Notes under the pieces: model-generated
Told to the model about the DNA's origin: nothing
The model's database searches: none
The model's input: only the letters and a program-made list of their open reading frames with translations
Translations under genes and position numbers: made by a program
In this document: positions 8,812-17,602 of the stretch, one piece after another
Numbering within the stretch: the first letter of the stretch is position 1
How the letters are laid out: each line of letters opens with the position of its first letter
Source of the DNA: an uncultured bacterium
GTDB lineage: Bacteria > Fidelibacterota > Marinisomatia > Marinisomatales > UBA1611
Length of the DNA stretch: 38,743 bases
Assembly (NCBI GenBank): GCA_905478065.1
Contig: CAJQGZ010000095.1
Span: forward strand, 1 to 38,743
Reading direction: 5' to 3'

Positions 8812-9576
8812 TTAATGAAGCGGTAACCGTTTTAAACTTTTTTCTTGAAATATTTTTTCATCCATTTTTGCATCTACTTTAACCTGGTCAAAATAAATAT
8901 CAGTTTTGTGCTTTTTCTGCAAGTCTTTAACATGAATTTTTGATATTATCTCATAATTATTTACAAAGGCATAATGGAAGTTTTTAATTTTTTTTAGCTT
9001 ACTTTTTTTATCATAGGAAGCTTCCTGTACAATTTGAAAGTTTTCTTTTGAAACCCATGTTATATGTTTTGAGTACGATGTATTAATGCTTTTTTTTGGT
9101 ATAACTTCCAAAACATAACATTCTTCTCCCCCAATCTGATCATCTTCAAGTCTTAAATATGTATTATCATCAAGTGACCGACTCATCATATCTTCATAAC
9201 TAAGATCTGAACCCATAAAAGAATTACTTCTTCTGTTTGCATTAATTCTTCGAATTTTGTTAAAGGCAGGCAACCATATACGCATTTCAGTCTTCCTGTC
9301 TTCACGCTCGATTTTCAAAAATGACATACCTCTATCAGACTTAGGCTCTAAAACCCAAATCATCTGTTTTTGGCTCTGGCTTGCTGTTTTTGATATCATT
9401 ACATTTTTACGAGATTTATTTTTAGCATTAGTCAATGTCATCGAAATTCGGCTAGTCATATTTTGAGGCTTATCTTTATTATCAAGCTTCTTAGCTAATT
9501 CGTAACCAGTTTGTGCTGATAAATTATTTATTAAAAGAAAAAATTGAATCGAGCAGATAATAAATAGTTTAATCAT
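8812..9576 (-). CDS. LolA-like outer-membrane lipoprotein-sorting family protein (copy A)
   Basis: A 254-residue periplasmic protein with a signal peptide (MIKLFIICSIQFFLLINNLSAQ) and the half-barrel pattern of LolA-like proteins that accompany RND/MMPL exporters. Family marks are MIWVLEPKSDRGMSFL (72-87), IWLPAFNKIRRI (100-111) and SFMGSDLSYED (119-129). These proteins are thought to bind a lipid or lipid tail and hand it across the periplasm; true LolA carries lipoproteins, and this one is unlikely to be the housekeeping LolA. Its ATG overlaps the stop of the RND gene as ATGA, so it is translated with the exporter. A paralogue with the same SFM(G/S)(S/T)D motif lies at 22484-23257 beside the second exporter. 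It is the last gene of operon A; the stop is 6 bases from the convergent dehydrogenase. Confidence 0.85.
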   Translation of the reverse strand: MIKLFIICSIQFFLLINNLSAQTGYELAKKLDNKDKPQNMTSRISMTLTNAKNKSRKNVMISKTASQSQKQMIWVLEPKSDRGMSFLKIEREDRKTEMRIWLPAFNKIRRINANRRSNSFMGSDLSYEDMMSRSLDDNTYLRLEDDQIGGEECYVLEVIPKKSINTSYSKHITWVSKENFQIVQEASYDKKSKLKKIKNFHYAFVNNYEIISKIHVKDLQKKHKTDIYFDQVKVDAKMDEKIFQEKSLKRLPLH

Positions 9577-11873
9577 TTTGAATAACTAGTCTTTAATAAT
9601 TCAACTGAAGCTGCAAGCAATGTTAATGTGCCGAAAGCTGTAGAAAACATAGCAAACACCATTAAACCCCCAACGTATTGGACAGGAATGAAAGTAGAAA
9701 ATAATAAAGCTCCAAAAGACATATTCGATGCTGCATCTAATACGATTGGATAACCAACCTCATTTATAACTTTATTTGATATCCCATTACGAACTTTATC
9801 CTTGATTAATCTTCTGTATTGGTAAATGTAATGAATAGAAAAATCGACACCAACACCAATAATAACTGATGACAAAAGTGCTGTTACATGACTCAAATGA
9901 ATACCTGCAATACCCATAAAGCCAAAATTAATTAAGACTGCCGTGACAAGTGGAACTATTGAAAGGAAGCCCCATGAAAAGTTCTTAAAAAATATTGATG
10001 TAATTAGACAAATAAGTATAACTGATGAAAAAATACTTATTACTGAAGATTCAATAACCAAATAAATTAAATCTCTAATCACAATAGCCATTCCGGTTAT
10101 TGACGCATTACTAATATGCTTAAAGTCATATACCTGATCTTCAATTTTTTTTACGAACTGAATAATTTCTTCTGTACTCATAACGCGACTTAAAGCAGTT
10201 ATTAGACCCACTTTATAATTATAATCAACTATTGTATTTAAGTCATCTTGATCTCCGGATATTGAATACATCATTAAAAGATTGCTTACTTTTTTTTCAT
10301 CTTTAGGAACAATTTCAAATTCAGGATTATCATCTATAAGTATGCGATGCATTTGTTTAACAACATCCACTATGGAATAGCTAGTTGTTACCTTTGGGTT
10401 GCTGTTCAATAATGTTTGCATCTCCTGCATTTCATTCAATGTATTAGGATCCTTGATAGGCGCTTCTACTCTAATACGTACATCCATTGTACCCGTCATC
10501 TCTTGATCTATAAAATCAATACTTTTCCTAAAATCAGTATCTTCTTTAAAAAAATTCGCAATATTAACATCCACTTTTAGCAATGATAATCCCGCAGTTC
10601 CAATAAACATAATTATCATTCCAACTACTAAAATTGATTTTGGTTTTGAAATTACTAATTTGCCAAATTTAGAAATTATATTTTCTAAATACCCATTTTG
10701 CGATATTGCTTTCGAATTTAAATCCCATCTCTTTAACGACATTGCTGCTGGTAAAAAAGTAAGACTTAAAATAAAAGCATATAATATCCCAGCACTTAGG
10801 CATATCCCATAACCCATTAGTTGATTTATTGGCGCAAAATAAAGAGTAAGAAACGCAGCAATTGTGGTAACACTAGTTAAAAATATCGGCACGAATAGAG
10901 TGTCTATCGATTTGGCTATTGATTTTTTTATATTGCCATTATGCCTCATCTCTTTAAAAAATTTTGTAACAACATGAACTCCATCAGAATTTGCAATCGT
11001 AAGTAAAATTATTGGCATCGATGAATTTATAATGGTGAAATAAAAATTTTCTGATCCTGTCAAATAAACTACCCACCCCATCAATCCAGCCATAACAATT
11101 AGAGATTGGATAATGACAGAGAATATCATCCCTACCGCAAATAAATCCCGAATGTTAACCAATAAAATCAGACTCATCAAAACAAGACCAACCCCAAGTA
11201 GTTTTGATATATCATTTTTTATCATACCAGGGACAGACCCAGTAATGTATGCAGTCCCACCATAATGTATTTCATAATTTTTAGATAATAAGCTATCGCC
11301 TATCTCCACGACTATATCTCTAACAACATTATGAGCAATACTGTCATTTGGCTGTACCATTATATTGAAATAATTGCCATCTTTGCTTATTGACCTCGCT
11401 CTAATAGACTGATTATTATATACATATTTTTTTATTCCATTTATTTGAATGTCGTCTAGTTCTTCGCTTGGTTGCAATGAGTGGACCTCTAAAAAACCAT
11501 CAACATTTTCAATTTTTGGCAAATTTGAAAGGCTTGTAATTTTTTTTATCTCAGGTCGAGATTCTAATTCATTTGTTAATTTCCAAAGATCAGAAAAAGA
11601 GCTTTTATTAAAGATCGTTTTATCTTTATAACCAAATGCGATAAAAATAGATTCTGTGCTTCCAAATTCATCCTGCACCGCATCCCAGGAAAGCTTTGAG
11701 CTCATATTATTTGGAAGCATTGCGAGCATATCATCATCAACAACAATAAATGTCATGCCCAATCCAAAAATTGAGGTAAAGGCAAGGGGGAATAAAATAG
11801 ACTTTAAGGGGTTTTCAATTACCTTCCTGGTAATCCAAAATTTGATAGAAAATTCTTTATTTTTCGATTTCAA
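9573..11873 (-). CDS. RND/MMPL-family exporter (copy A)
   Basis: A 766-residue inner-membrane transporter of the RND superfamily, MMPL/HpnN-like type, with two repeats of one TM helix, a periplasmic loop and a five-helix bundle. Helices are evident near residues 24-44, then in a cluster from about 225 to 375, and again at about 405-430 and 620 onward. The fourth helix of the first half carries NSDGVH (295-300), and the equivalent in the second half carries GVGVDFSIH (673-681, D677), the usual proton-relay position. This family typically moves lipids or other hydrophobic compounds out of the inner membrane. The gene overlaps both neighbours by 4 bases (ATGA): the ASST-like gene upstream and the LolA-like gene downstream. 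That gives a three-gene, translationally coupled unit. The substrate cannot be read from the sequence. Confidence 0.9.
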   Translation of the reverse strand: MKSKNKEFSIKFWITRKVIENPLKSILFPLAFTSIFGLGMTFIVVDDDMLAMLPNNMSSKLSWDAVQDEFGSTESIFIAFGYKDKTIFNKSSFSDLWKLTNELESRPEIKKITSLSNLPKIENVDGFLEVHSLQPSEELDDIQINGIKKYVYNNQSIRARSISKDGNYFNIMVQPNDSIAHNVVRDIVVEIGDSLLSKNYEIHYGGTAYITGSVPGMIKNDISKLLGVGLVLMSLILLVNIRDLFAVGMIFSVIIQSLIVMAGLMGWVVYLTGSENFYFTIINSSMPIILLTIANSDGVHVVTKFFKEMRHNGNIKKSIAKSIDTLFVPIFLTSVTTIAAFLTLYFAPINQLMGYGICLSAGILYAFILSLTFLPAAMSLKRWDLNSKAISQNGYLENIISKFGKLVISKPKSILVVGMIIMFIGTAGLSLLKVDVNIANFFKEDTDFRKSIDFIDQEMTGTMDVRIRVEAPIKDPNTLNEMQEMQTLLNSNPKVTTSYSIVDVVKQMHRILIDDNPEFEIVPKDEKKVSNLLMMYSISGDQDDLNTIVDYNYKVGLITALSRVMSTEEIIQFVKKIEDQVYDFKHISNASITGMAIVIRDLIYLVIESSVISIFSSVILICLITSIFFKNFSWGFLSIVPLVTAVLINFGFMGIAGIHLSHVTALLSSVIIGVGVDFSIHYIYQYRRLIKDKVRNGISNKVINEVGYPIVLDAASNMSFGALLFSTFIPVQYVGGLMVFAMFSTAFGTLTLLAASVELLKTSYSK

Positions 11874-13354
11874 CGAAGATAGTTCATTACTTGATAAATT
11901 AGAGCCATTACATCTTGAAAGTTTACTTCTGAATCTTCATTGATATCTGCAGGTGGAGTTTTTGGATAAAAACCGTAATGCATATCGACAACGTATATCA
12001 AGTCGAAGACATCATTGGAAGAGTCAAAGTTTACATCGCCAATAATGTAATCGGGGAAACCTGTTGAGTCACTTCCTCCAAAAAAATCAATTGAATATTT
12101 CTGTGATCTAGCTATCATTATGTTTGCCCCTGGGTACTCATAATTCCAAACCGTATTACCTAACGAATCGACTTCAAAGATTGTAGCATCATCAGCAACT
12201 GAAACAAGAGTATTACCATTTGATAATCTAAATGCTCCACTTTGAACATTTGAATGAAAATCACCTGTATGCATCCACTCTAATTCATTTGGGCCAAAAG
12301 GCTCTGTTTCGTTGATAATATAATTAGTACTGTCTGAGTTCAAAGGTGGCGAAATTTCAAAAACAGCAGAGGTTAAATTTCCATAATTATTATTGAATAA
12401 AATTAAATTTCCTTGCCCAGGATACCCTTCTTTGATCCAGTTTACTCCATGCTGACTATCTAATCTTTGAGACGAATTCGAGCCTCGATCATATGCTGAG
12501 GGATTACCCCAGCGATATAAGAAATCGCCTCCTTTGCCAGAGTTTCCGCCAGTATGTCCTGCCGCTTCAGCGGTAGTTGTACTATGATCAATTATGTATA
12601 TTTCATTTTGATGTCTAGAACTAATTACAATCTGGTCTAGAAAAGGATTGTAATCTATCGCATTAATATGCATCCAGTCAGCATTGCTACCGCCTGGCCC
12701 TCCTCCACCACCGACTTCACCATAGTTAATATCCATTAATTGTGGATGAGCAGACACTGTTCCATAACCTGGTAAACTTTGATCTGAATCTTGAACTAAA
12801 TGATCCCATAAGTGCCACTCCCAAACAATATTTGCACCATTTGGCGGCGTCATTTCAAGCTCTAAGATTGCAGTTGACCACATCTCATTTAATGGGTTAT
12901 CAAGAGACACTCTACCCATAGCGTATGCTTCAGTTGCTGTTTTTTTCTCCCATGCGATAACCAATATATTCCCATTTGGAAGAGGCTGAACATCATGATG
13001 ATGTTGATAGGTTTGATTTGAAATAATGTATTCCCATAATATAGTCCCATCCCAAGCAATGTGAGCGACTCCGCCACCTACGCCTCCGGCACTCATAGTG
13101 GGACTTTCTACTCTAAAAGGATATATGATTGAACTGTCAGGCAGTAGATATGGCATGCTTGCAGCACCTCTAGAATGAACCCATGTATGAATAATATTAT
13201 AATCATTATCATAAAGATAACTAGTACCCCCTGTAGCGCCGCTAGGCCCACCTCCAGTAGGCGAAAAAAGAGTGTAGCCATCAAACACTTCTGCATTTAA
13301 ATCTGCTTTAAATACTAATGTCAGTAATAACAAAATATTAATTTTATAATTCAT
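11870..13354 (-). CDS. Secreted arylsulfotransferase (ASST)-like beta-propeller with C-terminal dockerin-like domain
   Basis: A 494-residue secreted protein (signal peptide about 1-21, ending DLNAE). The body has the repeating NGN/HD pattern of ASST-type propellers: QHHHDVQPLPNGNIL (117-131), ADWMHINAIDYN, VISSRHQNEIYIIDHS, DSQHGVNWI and GAFRLSNGNTLVS. ASST enzymes move sulfate from one phenolic ester to another without PAPS, but many ASST-like marine proteins have no tested activity. A glycine-rich loop (GEVGGGGGPGGSN) sits mid-protein. Residues 439-494 form a dockerin-like pair of calcium loops: DVNFDSSNDVFD, then DINEDSEVNFQD, each followed by a helix. This differs from the T9SS tail on the other ASST-like protein in the window. 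First gene of operon A; its ATG is preceded by a weak GGAAAA and faces the sulfotransferase gene across a 153-bp gap. Confidence 0.82.
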   Translation of the reverse strand: MNYKINILLLLTLVFKADLNAEVFDGYTLFSPTGGGPSGATGGTSYLYDNDYNIIHTWVHSRGAASMPYLLPDSSIIYPFRVESPTMSAGGVGGGVAHIAWDGTILWEYIISNQTYQHHHDVQPLPNGNILVIAWEKKTATEAYAMGRVSLDNPLNEMWSTAILELEMTPPNGANIVWEWHLWDHLVQDSDQSLPGYGTVSAHPQLMDINYGEVGGGGGPGGSNADWMHINAIDYNPFLDQIVISSRHQNEIYIIDHSTTTAEAAGHTGGNSGKGGDFLYRWGNPSAYDRGSNSSQRLDSQHGVNWIKEGYPGQGNLILFNNNYGNLTSAVFEISPPLNSDSTNYIINETEPFGPNELEWMHTGDFHSNVQSGAFRLSNGNTLVSVADDATIFEVDSLGNTVWNYEYPGANIMIARSQKYSIDFFGGSDSTGFPDYIIGDVNFDSSNDVFDLIYVVDMHYGFYPKTPPADINEDSEVNFQDVMALIYQVMNYLR

Positions 13355-13407
13355 AGTTATTTTCCAATTAAATAAAATTTTGACCGCTCAATTATTTGAT
13401 TAATAAA

Positions 13408-13437
13408 ATTTTAACTATTAGACTCTTAATGCGTCAA
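13408..13437 (-). promoter_or_regulatory. Candidate promoter for operon A
   Basis: On the minus strand, TTGACG (13437-13432) is followed after 18 bases by TAAAAT (13413-13408). These match the bacterial housekeeping consensus at 5 of 6 positions each. Transcription would start near 13400, giving a leader of about 45 bases before the ATG at 13354. Both elements are overlapped by the inverted repeat at 13410-13446. AT-rich DNA produces such matches by chance and the consensus of this lineage is unproven, so confidence is modest. Confidence 0.4.
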
Positions 13438-13446
13438 ATAGTTAAA
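13410..13446. promoter_or_regulatory. 37-bp inverted repeat in the divergent operon A/C gap (candidate operator)
   Basis: The left arm TTTAACTATTAGAC (13410-13423) and right arm GTCAAATAGTTAAA (13433-13446) are inverted repeats of 14 bases with one mismatch, separated by 9 bases (TCTTAATGC). The repeat lies between two divergent genes, so it is unlikely to be a terminator. It covers the -35 to -10 span of the candidate operon A promoter, the position expected of a dimeric repressor site. No regulator gene lies next to it. The arms are not repeated as a pair elsewhere in the window that I can see. Confidence 0.5.
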
Positions 13447-13507
13447 TAAATTCTTTCAAAAATTATAACAATTTTTATACAATTAAATTCCAAATACATA
13501 ACAAGCT

Positions 13508-14593
13508 ATGAATATAAACAGAAAATTAGAAGCCTATAAGATTGTTGGAAACACATTTGGGGCATGGTTCAGCCCAATTATTACAGGGTTTTTTCTAAGT
13601 ATGATGCGATTGATTGTTTCAATTTTCTTATTTATTGATAAAATCTTTTATAAAATAGCTCGAAAACCTAGCCTGCATAAACCAATTGTAATTGTTGGAA
13701 ATCCTAGATCTGGCACTACTTTTTTACAAAGATATTTGATTAATAGTGGCCTCGGTAAAGGGTCTCAACTTTGGCAATTAATTTATCCTTCGATAATTCT
13801 TCAAAAAGTAATAAAACCATTTTTACCAGTCTTAGAAAAATTAAGCCCAGCCCGTCACCATTCAACAGAAGCACATAAAACAAGTTTAACATCTATCGAA
13901 ACAGATGACGTTGGTCTATTTTTTAGATATTTTGATGGCTTCTTCCTCTATGGGTTTTTGTTCTCATTTGCAGATGAAGATTTTTTTAAATATTTTGATC
14001 CAGAACACAGAGATACTAGTAAAAGGGATTTTGATTGGTATGAAAATGTTTGGGCAAGGAAAACATATAAAAAAGATTTACCTTACATAGGAAAACTATT
14101 TTCTCTAAGCACAAATCTTCCCTCTTTTCAAAAAAGATTTCCTGATTCTAGAATCTTATATATGATAAGAGATCCATTAAGTGTAATCCCATCAGGTTTA
14201 AGTTTAGTAACGGGTGTCCTTGATAAAAGGTTTGGATTTTGGAGTTTGGACACAAATATTAGAGAAAAATATATCGAAAGACTTTATAATGCACTCATTA
14301 CCCTGTTAATACGATTTAATAATGATTGGGAAAATAATAAAATTGACAAATCAAGGGTAATGATAGTTCGATATGATCAAATGATGGAAAATTTTGAAAA
14401 ACTTATGGACGATATTTTTATTTTTACAAACCATAAACCTTCAGAAGAACTTAGAAATGAAATTAAAAATACCGCTGAAAAACAGAAAAATTATAAAAGT
14501 AAGCACAAGTATGATTTAAAAAAGTTTGGACTATCTGAAGAGAGAATAAAAAAAGATTGTTCATCAATATATGAGACATTTTTGAATAAATGA
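13508..14593 (+). CDS. PAPS-dependent sulfotransferase (Sulfotransfer_3 type), membrane-tethered
   Basis: A 361-residue sulfotransferase that should move a sulfuryl group from PAPS to a hydroxyl or amine acceptor. The 5'-phosphosulfate loop is NPRSGTTFLQRYL (65-77) and the 3'-phosphate motif is SRILYMIRDPLSVIPSG (214-230), both well formed. KLFSLSTNLPSFQKRFPDS before the second motif fits the Sulfotransfer_3 group. One or two hydrophobic segments at about residues 18-48, ahead of the catalytic domain, suggest attachment to the cytoplasmic face of the inner membrane, which would suit a lipid acceptor. It is the first gene of operon C, overlapping the START-like gene by ATGA. A Sat-CysC gene that would supply PAPS is 7 kb away. 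The acceptor is unknown; carbohydrate and lipid sulfotransferases share these motifs. Confidence 0.9.
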   Translation: MNINRKLEAYKIVGNTFGAWFSPIITGFFLSMMRLIVSIFLFIDKIFYKIARKPSLHKPIVIVGNPRSGTTFLQRYLINSGLGKGSQLWQLIYPSIILQKVIKPFLPVLEKLSPARHHSTEAHKTSLTSIETDDVGLFFRYFDGFFLYGFLFSFADEDFFKYFDPEHRDTSKRDFDWYENVWARKTYKKDLPYIGKLFSLSTNLPSFQKRFPDSRILYMIRDPLSVIPSGLSLVTGVLDKRFGFWSLDTNIREKYIERLYNALITLLIRFNNDWENNKIDKSRVMIVRYDQMMENFEKLMDDIFIFTNHKPSEELRNEIKNTAEKQKNYKSKHKYDLKKFGLSEERIKKDCSSIYETFLNK

Positions 14594-15198
14594 GACACTT
14601 AAAATCAAATTTATTTACGCTTTTATTTTTTCTAAACCTAGGGGTCTATTATAGCGAGTTAAATCTAAAAGATTTTAAGAGTCCAATAGAGTGGAATATC
14701 ATTCAAGAAGGTGATATTGAAATCAAATGGACAAATTATCAAGGATTTCCAATATGCAAAGTGAGTTCTTCATTACCATATTCAATTGAACCAATAGCTA
14801 AAATCATTGAAGATGTAGAACACTACCCAAAAGTATTTAGAAGAATTCATGAAGTTAAAATTTTAGGAGAAAACACAGTTCATATAATGCTTGACATGCC
14901 TTTTCTACTTGCAGATAGAGATTATGTTATAAAGCATAAAAAAAGCAGAAAAGATTCTGAATGGGAGTTTTCTTTCGTTTCTGGAAACCATAAAAATGCT
15001 CCATTAAATAAAAACTATATACGATTAATAAATGCAGCAGGCAAATGGGAGCTTTCCCCTAAAAATCAAAATGAGACCTTGCTTAGTTATACTTGGAATG
15101 GAGAACTTTTAGGTGATTTTCCTGATTTTGCTCTGCAAAGAGCTTGGAAAACTCAAGGAAATGAAATCATACAATGGATAACATATGCGCTTAAATAA
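14590..15198 (+). CDS. Secreted START/SRPBCC-like domain protein
   Basis: A 202-residue protein with an N-terminal hydrophobic segment (LFTLLFFLNLGVYYSE, likely a cleaved signal) followed by a START-like helix-grip pattern: IEIKWTNYQGFPICKVSSSL, SIEPIAKIIEDVEHYPKVF, HIMLDMPFLLADRDYVIK, and a long C-terminal helix (FPDFALQRAWKTQGNEIIQW). START-like domains enclose a lipid or other hydrophobic ligand in a deep cavity. Here it would work in the periplasm. It is sandwiched between the sulfotransferase (4-base ATGA overlap) and the outer-membrane barrel gene (14-base overlap), the tightest packing in this part of the window. A ligand-carrying role for the product of the operon is inferred from context; the sequence itself shows only the fold. 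Confidence 0.75.
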   Translation: MRHLKSNLFTLLFFLNLGVYYSELNLKDFKSPIEWNIIQEGDIEIKWTNYQGFPICKVSSSLPYSIEPIAKIIEDVEHYPKVFRRIHEVKILGENTVHIMLDMPFLLADRDYVIKHKKSRKDSEWEFSFVSGNHKNAPLNKNYIRLINAAGKWELSPKNQNETLLSYTWNGELLGDFPDFALQRAWKTQGNEIIQWITYALK

Positions 15199-16624
15199 AA
15201 TTCTTTTTATAATCTTCTTATTTAATTTCGCTATAAGTCAATCCTCTAACACAATTAGTGGCTTTGTAGATTTTAATTATATTTCGAGATTATCAGATGG
15301 CTCTTTAATAAACCTACCTTACAGGTTGCTTCGTTTTAATGTGGACCATGAAAGCAGTGATATTTTATTTCGATCTAACATAGATGTTGAACATAAGTTA
15401 AGAGAATCTACCCACTTTTTATCAGACCAATCGCCCACTGACTTTAGCTTAGATATGCGTGAGTTTTATTTACAAATGTTTACATCATGGGGTGAGTTCA
15501 AAATTGGTAAAATGATTCATAGTTGGGGTAATGTTGATGAAAATAGTCCGATTGATGTTGTCAGTCCATATGATTACTACTATACATTTGAAAGTGGTTC
15601 AGATAAAAAGCTTGGTGTGTTTTCTTCAGCTATCGATTTATACCTAAATAATTACAAATTTGGTTTCACTTTATCTCCCTTGCACAATACGCACAGGACA
15701 CCTCAAGAAAATGATGATTTTCCGATTAAACTTCCCTCGAATCCTTCTAGTGAAGAGTTTATGAAAATAAGAGGAATGCCCCTAGAGCTTGGGATTTATG
15801 CTGCAAGAACATTTGGCGTTGGTGATATTTCAATCAATTATTTTGAAGGATATGATCGATTATTCAACTTATCAGGAGTCAATGTCTATGCATTTGGTCC
15901 AGATAAAAGTTTTTCGATTATTGACATAATTTATGGATATAGAAAAACGAAAATGCTTGGTTTTGGATCTACTTTATTTTTAGGAAATACAACAATTAGA
16001 GGGGATGCCGCATTTTTTAATACCTCAGATAAAAATAGCGCTGATGACTTTTTGTTAAGGACAAGTTCTTATCAATCACAAATTTATGATTCCTTGCACT
16101 ACTCATATCCCCTAAAAGAAAAAGCCAACTATTTTCAAGCAACATTACAACTTGAAGTTGATTTACCTTTTGATATAAAACTTATAGGACAATTATTTGC
16201 TTACGACACGCTTGATTATCAAGCTGACAGCTTACCTATTGATAATGATATATCAATACCCAACCTAGAGATTAGTATAGATGAATTAGATCCAAAAAAT
16301 ATATTTACACCTGGATATGGATCATCTCTTGGTGTCCTCACTAAAAGAGCTATTATTATATCTTTAAATAAAACATTTGCAAATGAGCAACTAACTATTT
16401 CAGGCTCTTCACTTTTAGATATTGATAATACCAATTTTAATGGTTCAGTCCCCGGTCTCATATTTTCATTTGAAGCATCGTATATTATAAAAACGAATCT
16501 TCACCTTGTTTTAGGTTACACAAAAATAAAAGGCAATACTAAACACCCATTAGGGGAAGACTATAGAATTAATATAATGGAAGATTTTTCTCATGTCCGC
16601 GCAAATTTGAAATTCAATTTTTAA
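15185..16624 (+). CDS. Outer-membrane beta-barrel protein (DUF1302-like porin/transport barrel)
   Basis: A 479-residue protein with a signal peptide (RLNKILFIIFLFNFAISQ) and alternating polar/aromatic strands through to a terminal Phe (VRANLKFNF), the standard outer-membrane barrel ending. The segment GKMIHSWGNVDENSPIDVVSPYDYY resembles the WG...DvlsP feature of barrels of the DUF1302 kind, which in Proteobacteria are encoded with MMPL exporters and LolA/DUF1329-like proteins. A role as the outer-membrane part of the export path for the operons A/B/C product is therefore a reasonable inference. The start at 15185 overlaps the START-like gene by 14 bases. The next gene begins 13 bases downstream. 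Barrel identity is well supported; the specific family is a judgement from pattern, not a search. Confidence 0.78.
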   Translation: MRLNKILFIIFLFNFAISQSSNTISGFVDFNYISRLSDGSLINLPYRLLRFNVDHESSDILFRSNIDVEHKLRESTHFLSDQSPTDFSLDMREFYLQMFTSWGEFKIGKMIHSWGNVDENSPIDVVSPYDYYYTFESGSDKKLGVFSSAIDLYLNNYKFGFTLSPLHNTHRTPQENDDFPIKLPSNPSSEEFMKIRGMPLELGIYAARTFGVGDISINYFEGYDRLFNLSGVNVYAFGPDKSFSIIDIIYGYRKTKMLGFGSTLFLGNTTIRGDAAFFNTSDKNSADDFLLRTSSYQSQIYDSLHYSYPLKEKANYFQATLQLEVDLPFDIKLIGQLFAYDTLDYQADSLPIDNDISIPNLEISIDELDPKNIFTPGYGSSLGVLTKRAIIISLNKTFANEQLTISGSSLLDIDNTNFNGSVPGLIFSFEASYIIKTNLHLVLGYTKIKGNTKHPLGEDYRINIMEDFSHVRANLKFNF

Positions 16625-16637
16625 TTGAGACCCTAGG

Positions 16638-17600
16638 ATGAGTATTAAAATAACAGGGTCAGGAATATATTTGCCTCCTAAAGTTGAAAAATCAAAAACA
16701 ACTGCTAAATTTATAAATGAAAGTACTGAATGGATAATTGCAAAGACAGGGGTTGAGGAAAGAAGAATATCTGAAATAGATGTAGATGAAATGGGAGCAG
16801 TTGCTGCTAGAAAAGCATTAGCAGGTAACGGTATTCCAGATTTAATTATTAATGCTTCAGGAGTCCCAAAACAAACTATTCCAGATACTTCTGTATTTTT
16901 TCAAAGAGAACTCAAAATAAAAAATGTCCCTTGCTTTAGTATTCATGGGACATGCCTATCGTTTCTTATCGCTTTAAATAATGCCAGAGCTCTAATCAAT
17001 TCAAATATATATAAAAAAATTCTAATTATATCTTCAGATAGAGGTTCAATTGGCAGGAACCCAAAAGAACCTGAAAGTGCTGCACTATTAGGAGATGGTG
17101 CTGCCGCAATATTGATTGAAAAAGAAGAAACTAATTCAAAGAATTTTCATTATTGGAAAATGAACACCTGGTCAGAAAATGCTGAGTTAACAGAGGTCAG
17201 AGGAGGCGGCACATTCAAGCACCCCTTAAATCCCGAGACTTCGATAGAAGATAATTTTTTCACAATGGATGGGCCTTCAATATATAAGTCAGCGAGAAAA
17301 AAGGCCTTTAAAATGGTCCTGGAAACTTTTAAAAATTCAGGATTTAAAAAAGACAATGTATCATGGGTAATTCCACATCAAGCTTCCTTAAAAGCAATTA
17401 ATGCTTATCATGATTACGGTAGATTTGAAAAAAATAAAATTATAAACATTGTATCTAAAACTGGAAACTGTGTAGCAGCATCAATTCCTATGGCACTTGC
17501 TATAGCCATAGAAGATGGCAGAATTCAACGTGGTGATCTATTATACTTCATTGGTACTGGAGCAGGTCTATCAATGGCTTGCGCACTGATTACCTATTGA
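16638..17600 (+). CDS. Ketoacyl synthase III (FabH/OleA-like thiolase-fold enzyme)
   Basis: A 320-residue thiolase-superfamily condensing enzyme. The catalytic triad is complete: C106 in SIHGTCLSFL, H247 in PHQASLKAI, and N277 in KTGNCVAASIPMAL. The opening (GSGIYLPPK, EWIIAKTGVEERRI) and ending (GTGAGLSMACALITY) are those of KAS III. FabH itself starts fatty acid synthesis by joining acetyl-CoA and malonyl-ACP, but relatives (OleA, PqsD and similar) make specialised lipids or ketones. Position as last gene of a sulfotransferase/START/barrel operon, away from other fatty acid genes, favours a dedicated role. The HGTCLSF sequence differs from the usual FabH NAACSGF. It may still be the housekeeping FabH; I cannot exclude that without the rest of the genome. 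It ends 2 bases from the convergent leucine-rich-repeat gene. Confidence 0.88.
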   Translation: MSIKITGSGIYLPPKVEKSKTTAKFINESTEWIIAKTGVEERRISEIDVDEMGAVAARKALAGNGIPDLIINASGVPKQTIPDTSVFFQRELKIKNVPCFSIHGTCLSFLIALNNARALINSNIYKKILIISSDRGSIGRNPKEPESAALLGDGAAAILIEKEETNSKNFHYWKMNTWSENAELTEVRGGGTFKHPLNPETSIEDNFFTMDGPSIYKSARKKAFKMVLETFKNSGFKKDNVSWVIPHQASLKAINAYHDYGRFEKNKIINIVSKTGNCVAASIPMALAIAIEDGRIQRGDLLYFIGTGAGLSMACALITY

Positions 17601-17602
17601 CA

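Noticed and set aside
8815-8832. CGGTAACCG palindrome near the dehydrogenase stop as a terminator
   Set aside because: The palindrome has a one-base centre and cannot form a hairpin; it also lies within the LolA-like coding sequence.
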